From Kalmusia sp. IMI 367209 (Eukaryota > Ascomycota > Dothideomycetes > Pleosporales > Didymosphaeriaceae): 64,000 nt of DNA. Below the pieces are notes generated by a model. The model saw only the letters and a list, made by a program, of their open reading frames with translations. It was not told the origin of the DNA and ran no database searches. The position numbers and the translations under genes are program-made. Below, piece after piece: positions 41,417 to 50,967 of this stretch (its first letter is position 1; the number at the start of each line of letters is the position of its first letter). The stretch spans positions 124,001-188,000 of the forward strand of contig JAPEUQ010000005.1 in NCBI GenBank assembly GCA_027946365.1, in the 5' to 3' direction.

Positions 41417-41814
41417 TCCTAGAAAGGGTCGTGCTCCTATCACAGAGAGTCGTTTCCAACACGGCCTACGCCATAATCTTGCCCCTCGTCCCGTTGTCCG
41501 AGTTGATGCGCCACATTCTGGCTACCTTCAACGATCTGAACGATGGCGTTGGTGAAAGTAAGAAGAATTATGAAAAGATTCAAGTCTGCGGGATGCAAGC
41601 TTAACGCGATGAACTAACATATCTTTGGGTAAATACTTACTTTATTGATAGGTCAAGCTGGGTCGAAATCCAGGACGCTATCGTTTCCATATTCTGTTGG
41701 TATGAGAATGTGACAAGGCGTTATATCTACCTATCAGACGAATCAGTAGCTAAATGGAAAGCCAGTGATGAGTCTATCGAATTTGGAGCTCGTCAATCAT
41801 CTGGATTCCCCTAG
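41417..41814 (+). pseudogene. HET-domain (heterokaryon incompatibility) pseudogene fragment
   Basis: One plus-strand frame reads LATFNDLNDGVGESKKNYEK, IQVCGMQA, then a TAA stop, RDELTYLWVNTYFIDRSSW, VEIQDAIVSIFCWYENVTRR, YIYLSDESVAKWKASDES and RQSSGFP before TAG at 41812-41814. This follows the HET domain of HET-D/E and NACHT-type proteins in order: (V/A)TFxDL, KKGYEKIxFCGxQA, YFWVDTCCIDKS, INSMFxWYxxA, YLSDV, RQSRWFTRGWTLQEL. The cysteines of the DTCCID motif are lost, the internal stop sits where a CAA-type codon would fit, and both ends are missing. HET domains trigger cell death after fusion of unlike hyphae. Confidence 0.82.
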
Positions 41815-41878
41815 AAGCTAATACCTGAATCCTGACATCATTTCAACCCGGAGTATCTCTCGGTCATAGGGACACACA

Positions 41879-42304
41879 TTACTTTTGATAAAGGCCTTTG
41901 ATCTTTGCGAAGAATCCCTTCGTAGGTGTCTTATGAGAATACACCATTGCAGCAACGCGCTTATTCTCCCACTCATCACTCCACGCCCAAAACTTGTAAG
42001 CCACCCAGGCGAAAGGATACAAGCAAGGCAGACAGCATGAGTCATCGCCCTTCGACGACGTGTCATCAGAGTAGACGTCCCTTTCTTCGTACAAGCCGCG
42101 CTCTTCTGCCAACGGCACAATAACACCGAACTTGAACGGCTTCATTTTCATCTCTACTAGCACCCGGAGATCTGGGGGTGGCTGGCTGGATTTGGGCGAA
42201 TCATCAGTCTTTCCAGGAGTAAGCTCTGGAGGAGTCTGATCACTTTCAAAAGGGGTGCTGTGAGATACTGCCTGCTTACGACCTTTAAAATTTTGCTTGG
42301 TCAT
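41879..42304 (-). CDS. hypothetical protein, 141 residues, short Cys/aromatic hydrophobic segment
   Basis: Intronless frame from ATG at 42304 (MTKQNFKGRKQAVSHSTPFE). The first half is polar and Pro-rich. The second half has an amphipathic Cys-rich hydrophobic stretch, CCLPCLYPFAWVAYKFWAW, followed by a basic tail (KTPTKGFFAKIKGLYQK). This may associate with membranes. No family recognised. It lies in a repeat-rich area and could be lineage-specific. Confidence 0.5.
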   Translation of the reverse strand: MTKQNFKGRKQAVSHSTPFESDQTPPELTPGKTDDSPKSSQPPPDLRVLVEMKMKPFKFGVIVPLAEERGLYEERDVYSDDTSSKGDDSCCLPCLYPFAWVAYKFWAWSDEWENKRVAAMVYSHKTPTKGFFAKIKGLYQK

Positions 42305-42822
42305 TTTGATGGATACTGTTGAAGAAGGTTATCAATGTTCGTCTATGGGAACGGTGAATCTGTTATATAGGATCGTATTAGTCTTTGGTAAGTTCACTCA
42401 TATGATAGGACGTGAAACATATGCTTTGACAATGTGACTACATTTCAACCATTTGAATGTTCACAAGGCCTCTGCTTGCGCTCAGCTACCTGGTTCTATC
42501 TATACTCATTATCAATAAAGAAGGTTTTTTGTAGGGAGTTATGCTGTGGAAAACAATTTTTTATTCTGCACTGCATTCAATGAAGACCATAGCTATCAAT
42601 AAAACGATATAAATCGCAAGTCGATCCGGCTAACAAAAGGCCTTAAGACGACATATAGAATAACAAAATATTGAAGTTTCTCAGACTATCTTACGAGAGA
42701 TGGTATCGATTTGATGCTCTCAAATATCTTGCTTCTTCGTTTCTCCTGGGGTCATCGACTGGCTAGAATTTTCTGATTACGCGCTTTAATCGTCAGCAGC
42801 ATTTGTCCGAGAATAAACGACG
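42305..42822. other. intergenic, no gene seen
   Basis: AT-leaning spacer upstream of the 141-residue gene and downstream of the 231-residue gene. Confidence 0.5.
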
Positions 42823-43518
42823 TCAACCACCACTAGTGCGAGCAATGAGCTTGAAAAACCGGCGTATCTGCTTTGCACCCTTCAAATACCATGTAGTCTT
42901 ATTATCATTCTTCTGTTCTATCGCCATTGCGTGATCAGCACTAGGTGTGTCTACGATATTGGGAATGACCTGTTCTTTGGCTGTACAAAACGAGCCAATC
43001 ATAGAAAGAATTGGTTCACGCACCTGCTGATAGTGATTTGGCGGCAGAAAAGACTGCAGGCCATCAGATCGCGCTGATAATGGTGTATACGTATAACTCA
43101 TGGGTCCATCTGATAAGGGACGAGGATGAAGAGTTGGGACGGAAACGACGCGTCGGTGATTTACGTTTGGAACGCGAGCCACATTAGGGTTCGTAGGACG
43201 TGTAGAGTTTGCCCATAGAATGGGTACCGGGGGTGGAGTAATAGATCCATGGTGCTCTGTCCTTATGAAGGTAGATGTTGTAGTGATCGGGAAGCTGTGG
43301 TCGTCCTGTCGGATATATAAACCATCTTGGGATGATGCACTGGCTAATGTGAACCTATGAGCTCCATCCTCGCTGAAAGCGTTGGCTTTTTTAACATCGA
43401 TAGTGAATGTTTTGCGCTGGTTGTGAAGCCGATTGCGGGCTGCTTCTCCGGGTTGGTGCGCGAGCGACCCGCTCATTGCGTGGAGTGCAGGGAAAGTACC
43501 TATACTAGTCGAGCTCAT
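42823..43518 (-). CDS. hypothetical protein, 231 residues
   Basis: Intronless frame from ATG at 43518 (MSSTSIGTFPALHAMSGSLA). Mostly polar and probably disordered, with Pro/Thr/Ser-rich parts (PLSARSDGLQSFLPPNHYQQ). It ends in a basic amphipathic helix (LKGAKQIRRFFKLIARTSGG). No signal peptide, domain or family recognised. The clean frame between two decayed loci argues for a real gene or a recent relic. Confidence 0.55.
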   Translation of the reverse strand: MSSTSIGTFPALHAMSGSLAHQPGEAARNRLHNQRKTFTIDVKKANAFSEDGAHRFTLASASSQDGLYIRQDDHSFPITTTSTFIRTEHHGSITPPPVPILWANSTRPTNPNVARVPNVNHRRVVSVPTLHPRPLSDGPMSYTYTPLSARSDGLQSFLPPNHYQQVREPILSMIGSFCTAKEQVIPNIVDTPSADHAMAIEQKNDNKTTWYLKGAKQIRRFFKLIARTSGG

Positions 43519-43862
43519 TATAACAAGATAGATTTAAGGTGGTCTAGAGCTGCGGGTTAATATTATCTGGATTGGACTCGAACGATGGAATTGAGTTGAG
43601 AGAGTCTTTGTTTGGCCGGTTTAGTGGCGAGGGAGGTATTATAACAAGGGAGAGCTCAAAGATGACATTGTGAAAGTAGGCACACGACAAACTTGCAGGA
43701 ACTTCTTTCAAATGCCGCGGCATTTGCATTGTGCAGGTAGCTAGACAGGAGATCATACGGTAAAACAACAAGACTAGCGAGCAGCATCTCGGAGCATTCA
43801 ATTCTGAAAACGCCTAAAATGAACTCACACCCGGCGTAACAATCTCGGCGACCATCTTTCCA

Positions 43863-44962
43863 CTAAACCAAAACGACATAGAATACAGATATATACTCTT
43901 GAATACGAGCTTTACATAGGCCAAGAAATTGCAATACGAAAAGAAAAGGGCGCGCGCCTACCGATGAGAGACCCACAAAACCAACTTCATCTTCTGCCAC
44001 ACTACCGCGCTGCAGATCGGCTCGCGCTTCAACATCCCGAAGGACTTCAGTGAATACGTGTTGTTCATATTCGGACTGCATTTCTTCTAACAGCCAGGTC
44101 GAAGATGTTGCCTCAGCTTGCCTACATAGGTGAGTGCTGACTGAGCCAGGTGACTGTGTATTTGAAGAGATCCCCAAGATACCGGTATCAAATACACCCT
44201 AGTTCACGCTAATATTTTGCAAAATGCTAGAGAACGTCCGTGCGGCAAGGCAAACGCGGTCTTGCTGATTCGCGAACTCAGAGGGCAACGGTCGATGAAC
44301 CATCTCGCCCATGAGACCATCGTCGTTCTCGCTATCATGCTGCAAAACCCTAGAGAGAATACGAGTAGGTACATGAAGGCTGTCTTGCTGTGCTACTAAA
44401 TCCGTTGTTGCTAAATAAGATTGAGTCAAGAGTCCATCCTGTGGGTGACCATCATCCGCGTTTGTGTTGGTAGTATCAGATTGAGGAGAACCAATATCAC
44501 GTTCTTCCAGAGCCCCCCTTTGCTGGGTCAAGTCTATAGTTCCGCGAAGCCCTTCCCATGCAAGGTGCATTCCAGAATGTTCCTCGGCACAACCATAGAT
44601 CCGCTCAAGCGTATCTACCTCCGGAGCTTCTAGGTCGATTTCTAGATTACTTTAAACCTCACTCTCAGAATCATCATCAAGAGACATGTTCTCGACTGAA
44701 TCTTTCTGGGAGCGTTGATCAGTTGTTCCAGGTCCACAGATCCAGTCACAAGCTTCAACATAGCAGTGTCATGAGCGATGTCGGGGCCTATAATCGGGCC
44801 TAAATCGACAATCGAGTGCTTGTTAACCTCGATATAGGGAGCCAATAGATGCAAGGGCAACCTGCGAGGCCTTGGATGCACCAAAGAGGTTTGTGCAGTA
44901 GCCCGGAAGAGCGGAAGGGGAATTGAATGAGGTCCTGAGATTGCTATGGTTGGTTGAGCCAT
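43863..44962 (-). pseudogene. unknown gene inactivated by two CAA/CAG-type stops
   Basis: From ATG at 44962 (MAQPTIAISGPHSIPLPLFR) the frame runs to KLVTG. A 44-nt GT-AG intron fits at about 44709-44752 and leads to KDSVENMSLDDDSESEV. TAA follows at 44652-44654, then the same frame stays open (NLEIDLEAPEVDTLERIYGC to SSILQNISVN) up to TAG at 44199-44201. It then continues GVFDTGILGISSNTQSPGSV to about 43960. Both stops are one C-to-T change away from Gln. The conceptual protein is acidic and Ser/Gln-rich with no recognised domain. Alternatively, the gene ends at the first stop as an 87-residue protein. Confidence 0.5.
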
Positions 44963-45794
44963 AGAGACTGAGGTGAGTTCTTCAACTGATAGTATATAGC
45001 CTGAGCGTATGACATTCGTAGGCCTCTCATTGTTGGTAAATATACCTGTGGATTATTAGCGCATATGTGATTTGAGATCAATGTTTCACACATGTCGTCA
45101 TGGCACATCGTTCTTCTGCACAATGTGACGCCTAGGAATGTTCATCTTCAATCGCATCGGGTTCAAAACATGTGTGTATTACCATTGTAAATTTAATTCT
45201 CATATCAGTACCGTTAAGGTACACCGAGCAACAGTAGCAGAGAAGTCTCGGAGTCTTCTCCAGACGGTGAGTATCTACTTTATATCAGTATATCTGGCAA
45301 TTTTGTAGAGCCGATCTCTGCTCTCATCATGTAATAAACGTGCATAAATTAGAGAAATATGGATCGTTGAGAGTTGTAAAAATATATGACAGTGACTATC
45401 ATGTGTCTGGTATGTGTGATGTTACCTACAAGCTATTCTAAGGCTATTTATTTGACTCGATAATATTTGCAATGCTTCGCGGAAAGTTATCTACAAAATT
45501 TGCATTAAGCCTTCTCATCATCACTGTCGGCATGGCAATCCTAACTGTATTTCCTCATAGATGTACTTTTCTTGAAGGTCTCTCTATTTGTCTCATATCA
45601 TATACGCAAAACGTCTTCACCATTGGATGCTCCGCTTATGCCCCCCCTCGAACTAACAATACATCTTAGAACGCCTTTTAATGCCGAATACAAGATCTGA
45701 AAAGACTTCAACCATCACCTAAGCTCGCTCACGTCTATTTACCCTCTTATTCCTCCCGTTATTCAAAACAATGCATAAGCCCATGAAGAACCGG
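44963..45794. other. intergenic, no gene seen
   Basis: Contains one 65-codon ATG frame (45472-45669) with a hydrophobic start, too weak to call. Confidence 0.5.
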
Positions 45795-47949
45795 TTATGG
45801 CCTAGCCGTCTCCCTCACAGTCTCCCCACTCTCATCCACCTTCGTAGCAGCCCCATTAGATAGCCAAATGCCAGCTGCAGGTCGTTTTGCCCACGGGGAA
45901 AAGGTAGCCGACTGAATGACTGTGAAGCTTTCAGGCGAATCAAGACCCAGATTCGGGACAGGTGTCGACAAGACCGTGCTAGCAAATTTCGTGACGAGCG
46001 GCACGATGATATCGGGGGTAGATATCATCGCTGAAACGGATACCGTCAATAAATTCAAAGTGCACGGAACAGTTGAAGATATAGAGGTGTGTGTCCGGAC
46101 GCGCGTCTCTAGAGTGGACGGGCTGTTGGACCACCACATATTTTGAGGCGGGTGGCTCAGCGCCGGGTCCCGTCGATATAAGCCAGGAGCTGGTCGATGC
46201 AGCGAAGCACGCGCTGGGTCCTGCATATCTTTGGATAAGACGAATGATTTGGTGTGGGCGCTCGAATCCTCTGTGTCAGTGCTTTCCAGAAGTTCAGGTG
46301 GCGTTGCCGACGCACTCAGATCGTTGCGGCCGAATAGTCCCCCAGCAGGTCTATGAGCCCAAGCTGGCACATTCATATTCCTCAAATTTGATACAAAATG
46401 GAAAGATCCCGTAGGAACCTCCTTCAAGTCTGTAATAGTGCTGCATGGTGTCTGCGATGACAGCGTTATTTCCGCGATTGCGTCGTCGCGGCGGAAAAGA
46501 CCGGGAGCAGGAACGTGGACAAATGGGTAACTTGGGAGATCTGGATCATACGGAGGAGGGTCAGTTGGTAAATTGGACGATGATTTTCTGGTCTTAGTGC
46601 GAGTCTTTGTATGAGATTTGGTACGGTTGTGCCCTTTTTTTTTTCGGCGGAATAATCCCGAGGCTGTGCGGTGTGTAGCCTGAGCCACGGGCGTAGCATC
46701 TTCTTCTAGCATCGGCGTTGAGACAGCAGTCGGGGGTATCTCCTGAATTGTGCCGCGACGAAACAAACTTGAAGCTGTGTGATGCGTAGCCTGAGCCACA
46801 AAGTCGATATCCTCCTCCGGCAGTGACGTCGCAGCAACCGTCGGAGATGCTTCCACGGCTCTAGGCCTCCAGATCCCTGCAGCAATATGGTGCACATTGC
46901 CAGGTTTTGCTGCCCCAGCTTTCAATGTGAATGATGATGAGCTAGTCGTAGTTGACGTGTATGATGCGTTGAGCGTACTGGTCGCATTCAAAGTATCAAA
47001 GTCTTTTCTAAGTTGCGGTGCAATTCTATGCACCCTTGCGAAGAATCCAGGACGTTCCTTCAAGCTAGCTAGAGTCGAATTGATTGTTGTAGTAGACATA
47101 TATGTAGCAGTAGGCACAGAGATGGAAACCGAAGATGAGGAAGACTCAAGATCAGTCCCACGCTTCCAGGGCCAGTGCCAATTCCAAGGCCACAGACCAG
47201 CTGCTGGTTGATGAGTCGTTCCCAACACACCTACTGGTGAAGGCGTTACGGATTCCCCTGTTCTTCAAGACGCCATTAGCTGCATCGACTCGAGATAATA
47301 GATGGCTACTTACGGTGATTCTTCCGACTCAGAGTCTGCATTCCGTCCCCATATGCCAGCAGCATGGATATGAAACCTGGATATACCGCCACTCAACTTA
47401 ATAGATACTGCATGTACTTGCTCGCTCGGGAGTGTTGGCGTTCCTGTCCTAGAAGTTCAATTGATTAGCTAGACTTCGTCATAACAAAAGAGCGAATTTT
47501 AAACTGACTGTATATCTGCAAGAGTTGCTGCAGTAGTAGTGGTACTGGATGGTAGGATACTAATAGATGATGCATGAAGAATTGCGTCGTCCAAGTCAAT
47601 CTCGGAATCCCTACCCCATATATTTTTCACAGGGTTCTTGACCTGAGGCAAGTTCCCGCTCGTATTTTTGTCAGAGTCAATCGTGAATGCAACACAATCA
47701 TCACATGGAGTTGGCAGTGTAGTCTCAGTTCTTTCTAGCAATTAGCGATGACTTCATCGTGATATCAGGATTTCGGATTTGCTCGTACGGTTCAGACGTG
47801 GGCGTAGGATCAAGCCCCACAAAGTGAATGCTCGTGAGTTTTGAGGTCCCGCTATGCTGGTTAGGTAATGCCTCTTTAATGACAATAGCTTCGCAGGAGG
47901 TAAGAAGGGTGGCAAGGAGAATAAGAGTTGAGCTAGATGGATGCAACAT
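45795..47949 (-). CDS. secreted precursor-like protein with about ten repeats of an H-x-P-A-x-G-L/I-F/W-R-R motif
   Basis: ATG at 47949 opens a signal peptide (MLHPSSSTLILLATLLTSCE). The frame needs one base fewer at the A/T run 47732-47734, where SLIARRTETT would result. Introns at 47449-47508 and about 47234-47313 lead to a 477-codon last exon; its phase at the last junction does not close by my reading. Across the protein, a short motif recurs: NIWGRD and HIHAAGIWGRN in the early exons, then HQPAAGLW, HHIAAGIW, HHTASSLFRR, HRTASGLFRR, HVPAPGLFRR, HRPAGGLFGR, HRPAPGLYRR and KRPAAGIW at residues 6, 113, 149, 186, 238, 292, 344 and 448 of the last exon. Most are followed by R-D/N, R-R or K-R. 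Between them are Ser/Thr/Pro-rich spacers. This resembles Kex2-processed repeat precursors, but no family is recognised. Confidence 0.82.
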
Positions 47950-48857
47950 CTCGGAAAGGATTGTGCCCTCCACGATGCGATTTGAGAAGCTTTAATATTA
48001 ATGTGTTGGTGAGAAAAGAAAGCTCAACTACTCAGCTTTATATGCAGACCTTTGAGGGGAAGTATCCTCTAATCGTAGCCCATGATGATTCATGTCAAAC
48101 AGCCGGAGATTCCGTAGCATTGTGAACCTCCTCGGAACGATGTCTATCGGAAATGAGACATCACAAAGATATGCCACTTCATGGTAGTAGAGGGACCCGG
48201 AAGACTAGGCGTTTAGCATCTCTCGCGCTGTATTCTGCCAAGCCGCATAACACGTTGGGGCTGAAACCTCTTAAAAGGGTGCGCGAACACCCATTACATA
48301 CCTCGGCCTCCATTACATCACCAAATTAAGCCATCGCGTACCTCGTATTCTTCGGTGCCGAAGAAAATATAGCCGACCGTAGAATTACTAATTACGGAGT
48401 GCACAGCGCTTGGCCCAGTATTCCATAGACTCGGGTTTAGCCCCATGCACGCTATTGGGCAAAAGCCAATTCCGCCCCCGATCGCGGACTCTGTGCGTTC
48501 AAAAAAGCAACGTCTTGGATAGTTACATCTTAGTATAGATCTGGAGGTCGGATTCAAAGTCTAGACAAGCTTTGCCTTGCCGATGGTACACTGATGACTG
48601 TTCATGGAGTTGGGTGATTAATGCTCTTGATTCGCGAGAATGGCAATTAATCTCCGCCAAGGAGGAGGATATGGACTGATCTCAGCGTTCCATATCAGGA
48701 AAATGGCGTTTTTGGTGTAGTGAACGCGGATATGCAACTTCGGAGAGTCTAAGTTTGGATAACACTTCAGTATTCGGGCAAGATGAGGTAGATGTGAACT
48801 TACTCAGCACATGTAGCTGCTTGAACAAAACCATGCTCAATCGTTCTCAATCATTGA
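47950..48857. other. divergent intergenic region of repeat precursor and aspartyl-protease-like gene
   Basis: About 900 bp between divergent starts, presumably both promoters. No other gene supported. Confidence 0.55.
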
Positions 48858-50830
48858 ATGGTAGCCTTTATTTCGAATCGAAGCGCTTTGCTAGTCACGA
48901 TCGTTGTAACGTCAATATCCACTGGCGCCATGGGTGGAACCACGCCAACATCTTCTCCATCACCGATCGTGTACTCCCCTTCGCAAGAATTTATTGGCAG
49001 CGATGGACATTGGAGTGCCTTCGTGATTCGCGTTGGTACACCAGCGCAGAACTTTAAAGTTTTGCCAGGCTCAAAATCAAGTGAGGTATATGTCCCGATC
49101 ATGGACGGATGCCAAAGATTCAACATCACGGATTGCGGCTTCCTGCGGGGCGCTTATGAATTCATGGGTAGAAAGAGCAATGGGTTTTTAGTCAATGGGT
49201 CATCAACTTGGCACGAGATTGGTTTGTACGAGATGGAAGTTCGGTACGTAAATCACAGTTCGGCAATCGCCTGCACAATCGCTGTGAGTACGAGCATTTG
49301 GCTTTCCGACTCAATGGCGCAGATGCATTGCCAAATTTCAGGCGAGTCATTGGGAACTTTACTGACCTGCGCTCTCATTCAGCCCTGACCTCAACTTCAC
49401 CGCGAACGCCCTTTATGGTCTAGACACTCTTGGCCTTATGCTACAGAACAGTGGTGGAGCCGTCCTCTCCAACCAGATCATTGCTGGTGTCGCTAACCCA
49501 TCTATATGGGTAGGGATGGTCGGATTGGGCGAAAAACCTGCAAACTTCACTGAGTTTGACAATCCGCAGCCAGGCTTGATTTCCACACTCGCAGCGACGC
49601 AGAAAATTCCAAGTAAAAGTTACGGCTATACCGCAGGAGCCTATTACAGTACGTTGGTAAAGTTTGGGATTTATGTAAGGGTACGAATAGTGGGCTTACA
49701 AGCGAGCAGAAAGACCACAAGCGTTAGCAAGCTTGACACTTGGCGGGTACGACCAATCCAAATTTATCGATAATAACACTACGTTCGCATTCGACCCCAA
49801 CGATGACCGTCCATTCAGCTTGAACATCCAGAGTATGGTAGCCCAAAACACGTTGTACGGGTCGACGAATCTTCTGGATATTTGGCATCAGCCAATTTAC
49901 GTGACAATCGATTACACCGTCCCTCATTTATGGCTGCCGAAATCCGTGTGCGACAGTAAGCAAGCCCGGTTACGAAGATGTTGATGACGCACGCTAATCA
50001 AATATTGGCCTTCAGTCTTTGCTTCAGTATTCCACTTGTACTATGATTCAACTACGGATCTGTATCTTGTTAATGATACGGTGCATGCACAGTTGCAAGA
50101 GCAGAACCCAAGCGTTACTATCGGCTTCGGGAAAACGGCCGATCCAGGTCAAAGAGTAAACATTGTGTTGCCATACAGCGCATTCGACCTCCAAGCTTCA
50201 TATCCAATCTATGCGAATGCGACCAACTATTTTCCAATCCGGCGAGCGCAAAACGAATCCATGTACACGCTTGGGCGAACATTTATGCAGGAAGCATATC
50301 TCAAAGTTGATTACGAGAGGGGAAATTTCTCGATACATCAAGCACTCTTTCCAGATACAAATGCGAAGCAGCAGATAATCCCACTGCTAAGCCCCAGTTC
50401 AGCGTCGCCTCCCCGTACACATAACGAGACCCATCTTAGCGCTGGTGCTATCGCAGGTATCGTTCTTGGAGACGTGATTGTGTTGTTACTGATCGTTTTC
50501 GGCTGCCTATGGCTGGTGAACCAAAGGCAACGTCGAAGCAAGCATAAGCCAACCGTCGAGATTGTTCATTATAGTGGCGAATTGCCGAACGAGGCTCGGC
50601 ACGAGAAGGATGGGCCAACAATTTTCGAGGCGGACGGAGCCGGCCTTTCGGAGTTGCATTACCAGGGTCTTCGAGTCAACCTCACTACAAGTACAAGATA
50701 TGAATTGAGCGGCTATGGAGCAACCCCGAAAACGTTTCATTCTCGAAGCGCGAGCTCCAAAGAGATTGGAGCCGAAGTACCCGGAACAAGAAGATTCTCT
50801 TTCGATAGCCAAGTGTCCACGTGGATTTAA
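48858..50830 (+). CDS. A1-type aspartyl-protease-like membrane protein, probably inactive
   Basis: Five exons (48858-49247, 49289-49341, 49383-49648, 49710-49955, 50016-50830) keep frame throughout and give about 589 residues. Signal peptide MVAFISNRSALLVTIVVTSI. The N-lobe has WSAFVIRVGTPAQNFKVLPG and NFTANALYGLDTLGL; the middle has IIAGVANPSIWVGMVGLG and PSKSYGYTAGAYY; the C-lobe has ASLTLGGYDQSKF. A transmembrane helix (AIAGIVLGDVIVLLLIVFGC) and a cytoplasmic tail follow. The first catalytic motif (DTG) is replaced by LPGSKSSEVYVP and the second reads IDYTVPHLWLP, so peptidase activity is doubtful; this class is common in filamentous fungi. Intron 2 (49342-49382) is GC-AG, and the first acceptor could also be at 49294. 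Start faces the repeat precursor. Confidence 0.92.
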
Positions 50831-50967
50831 GAAGCCTCAGCCATCAATAGGATTGAGTGATCACAGGTGTTGGGTCGAATCTGTTTTGCTGCATGAGCGA
50901 GGGAAATCGTCAATGAGTCGTCCCTGGTTTTTGATGCAAACTCGAAATCTGATGGCTCAGTACCGGA

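Noticed and set aside
45472..45669. 65-codon plus-strand frame with hydrophobic start (MLRGKLSTKFALSLLIITVG)
   Set aside because: Short, AT-rich surroundings, no family and no splice context; expected by chance.
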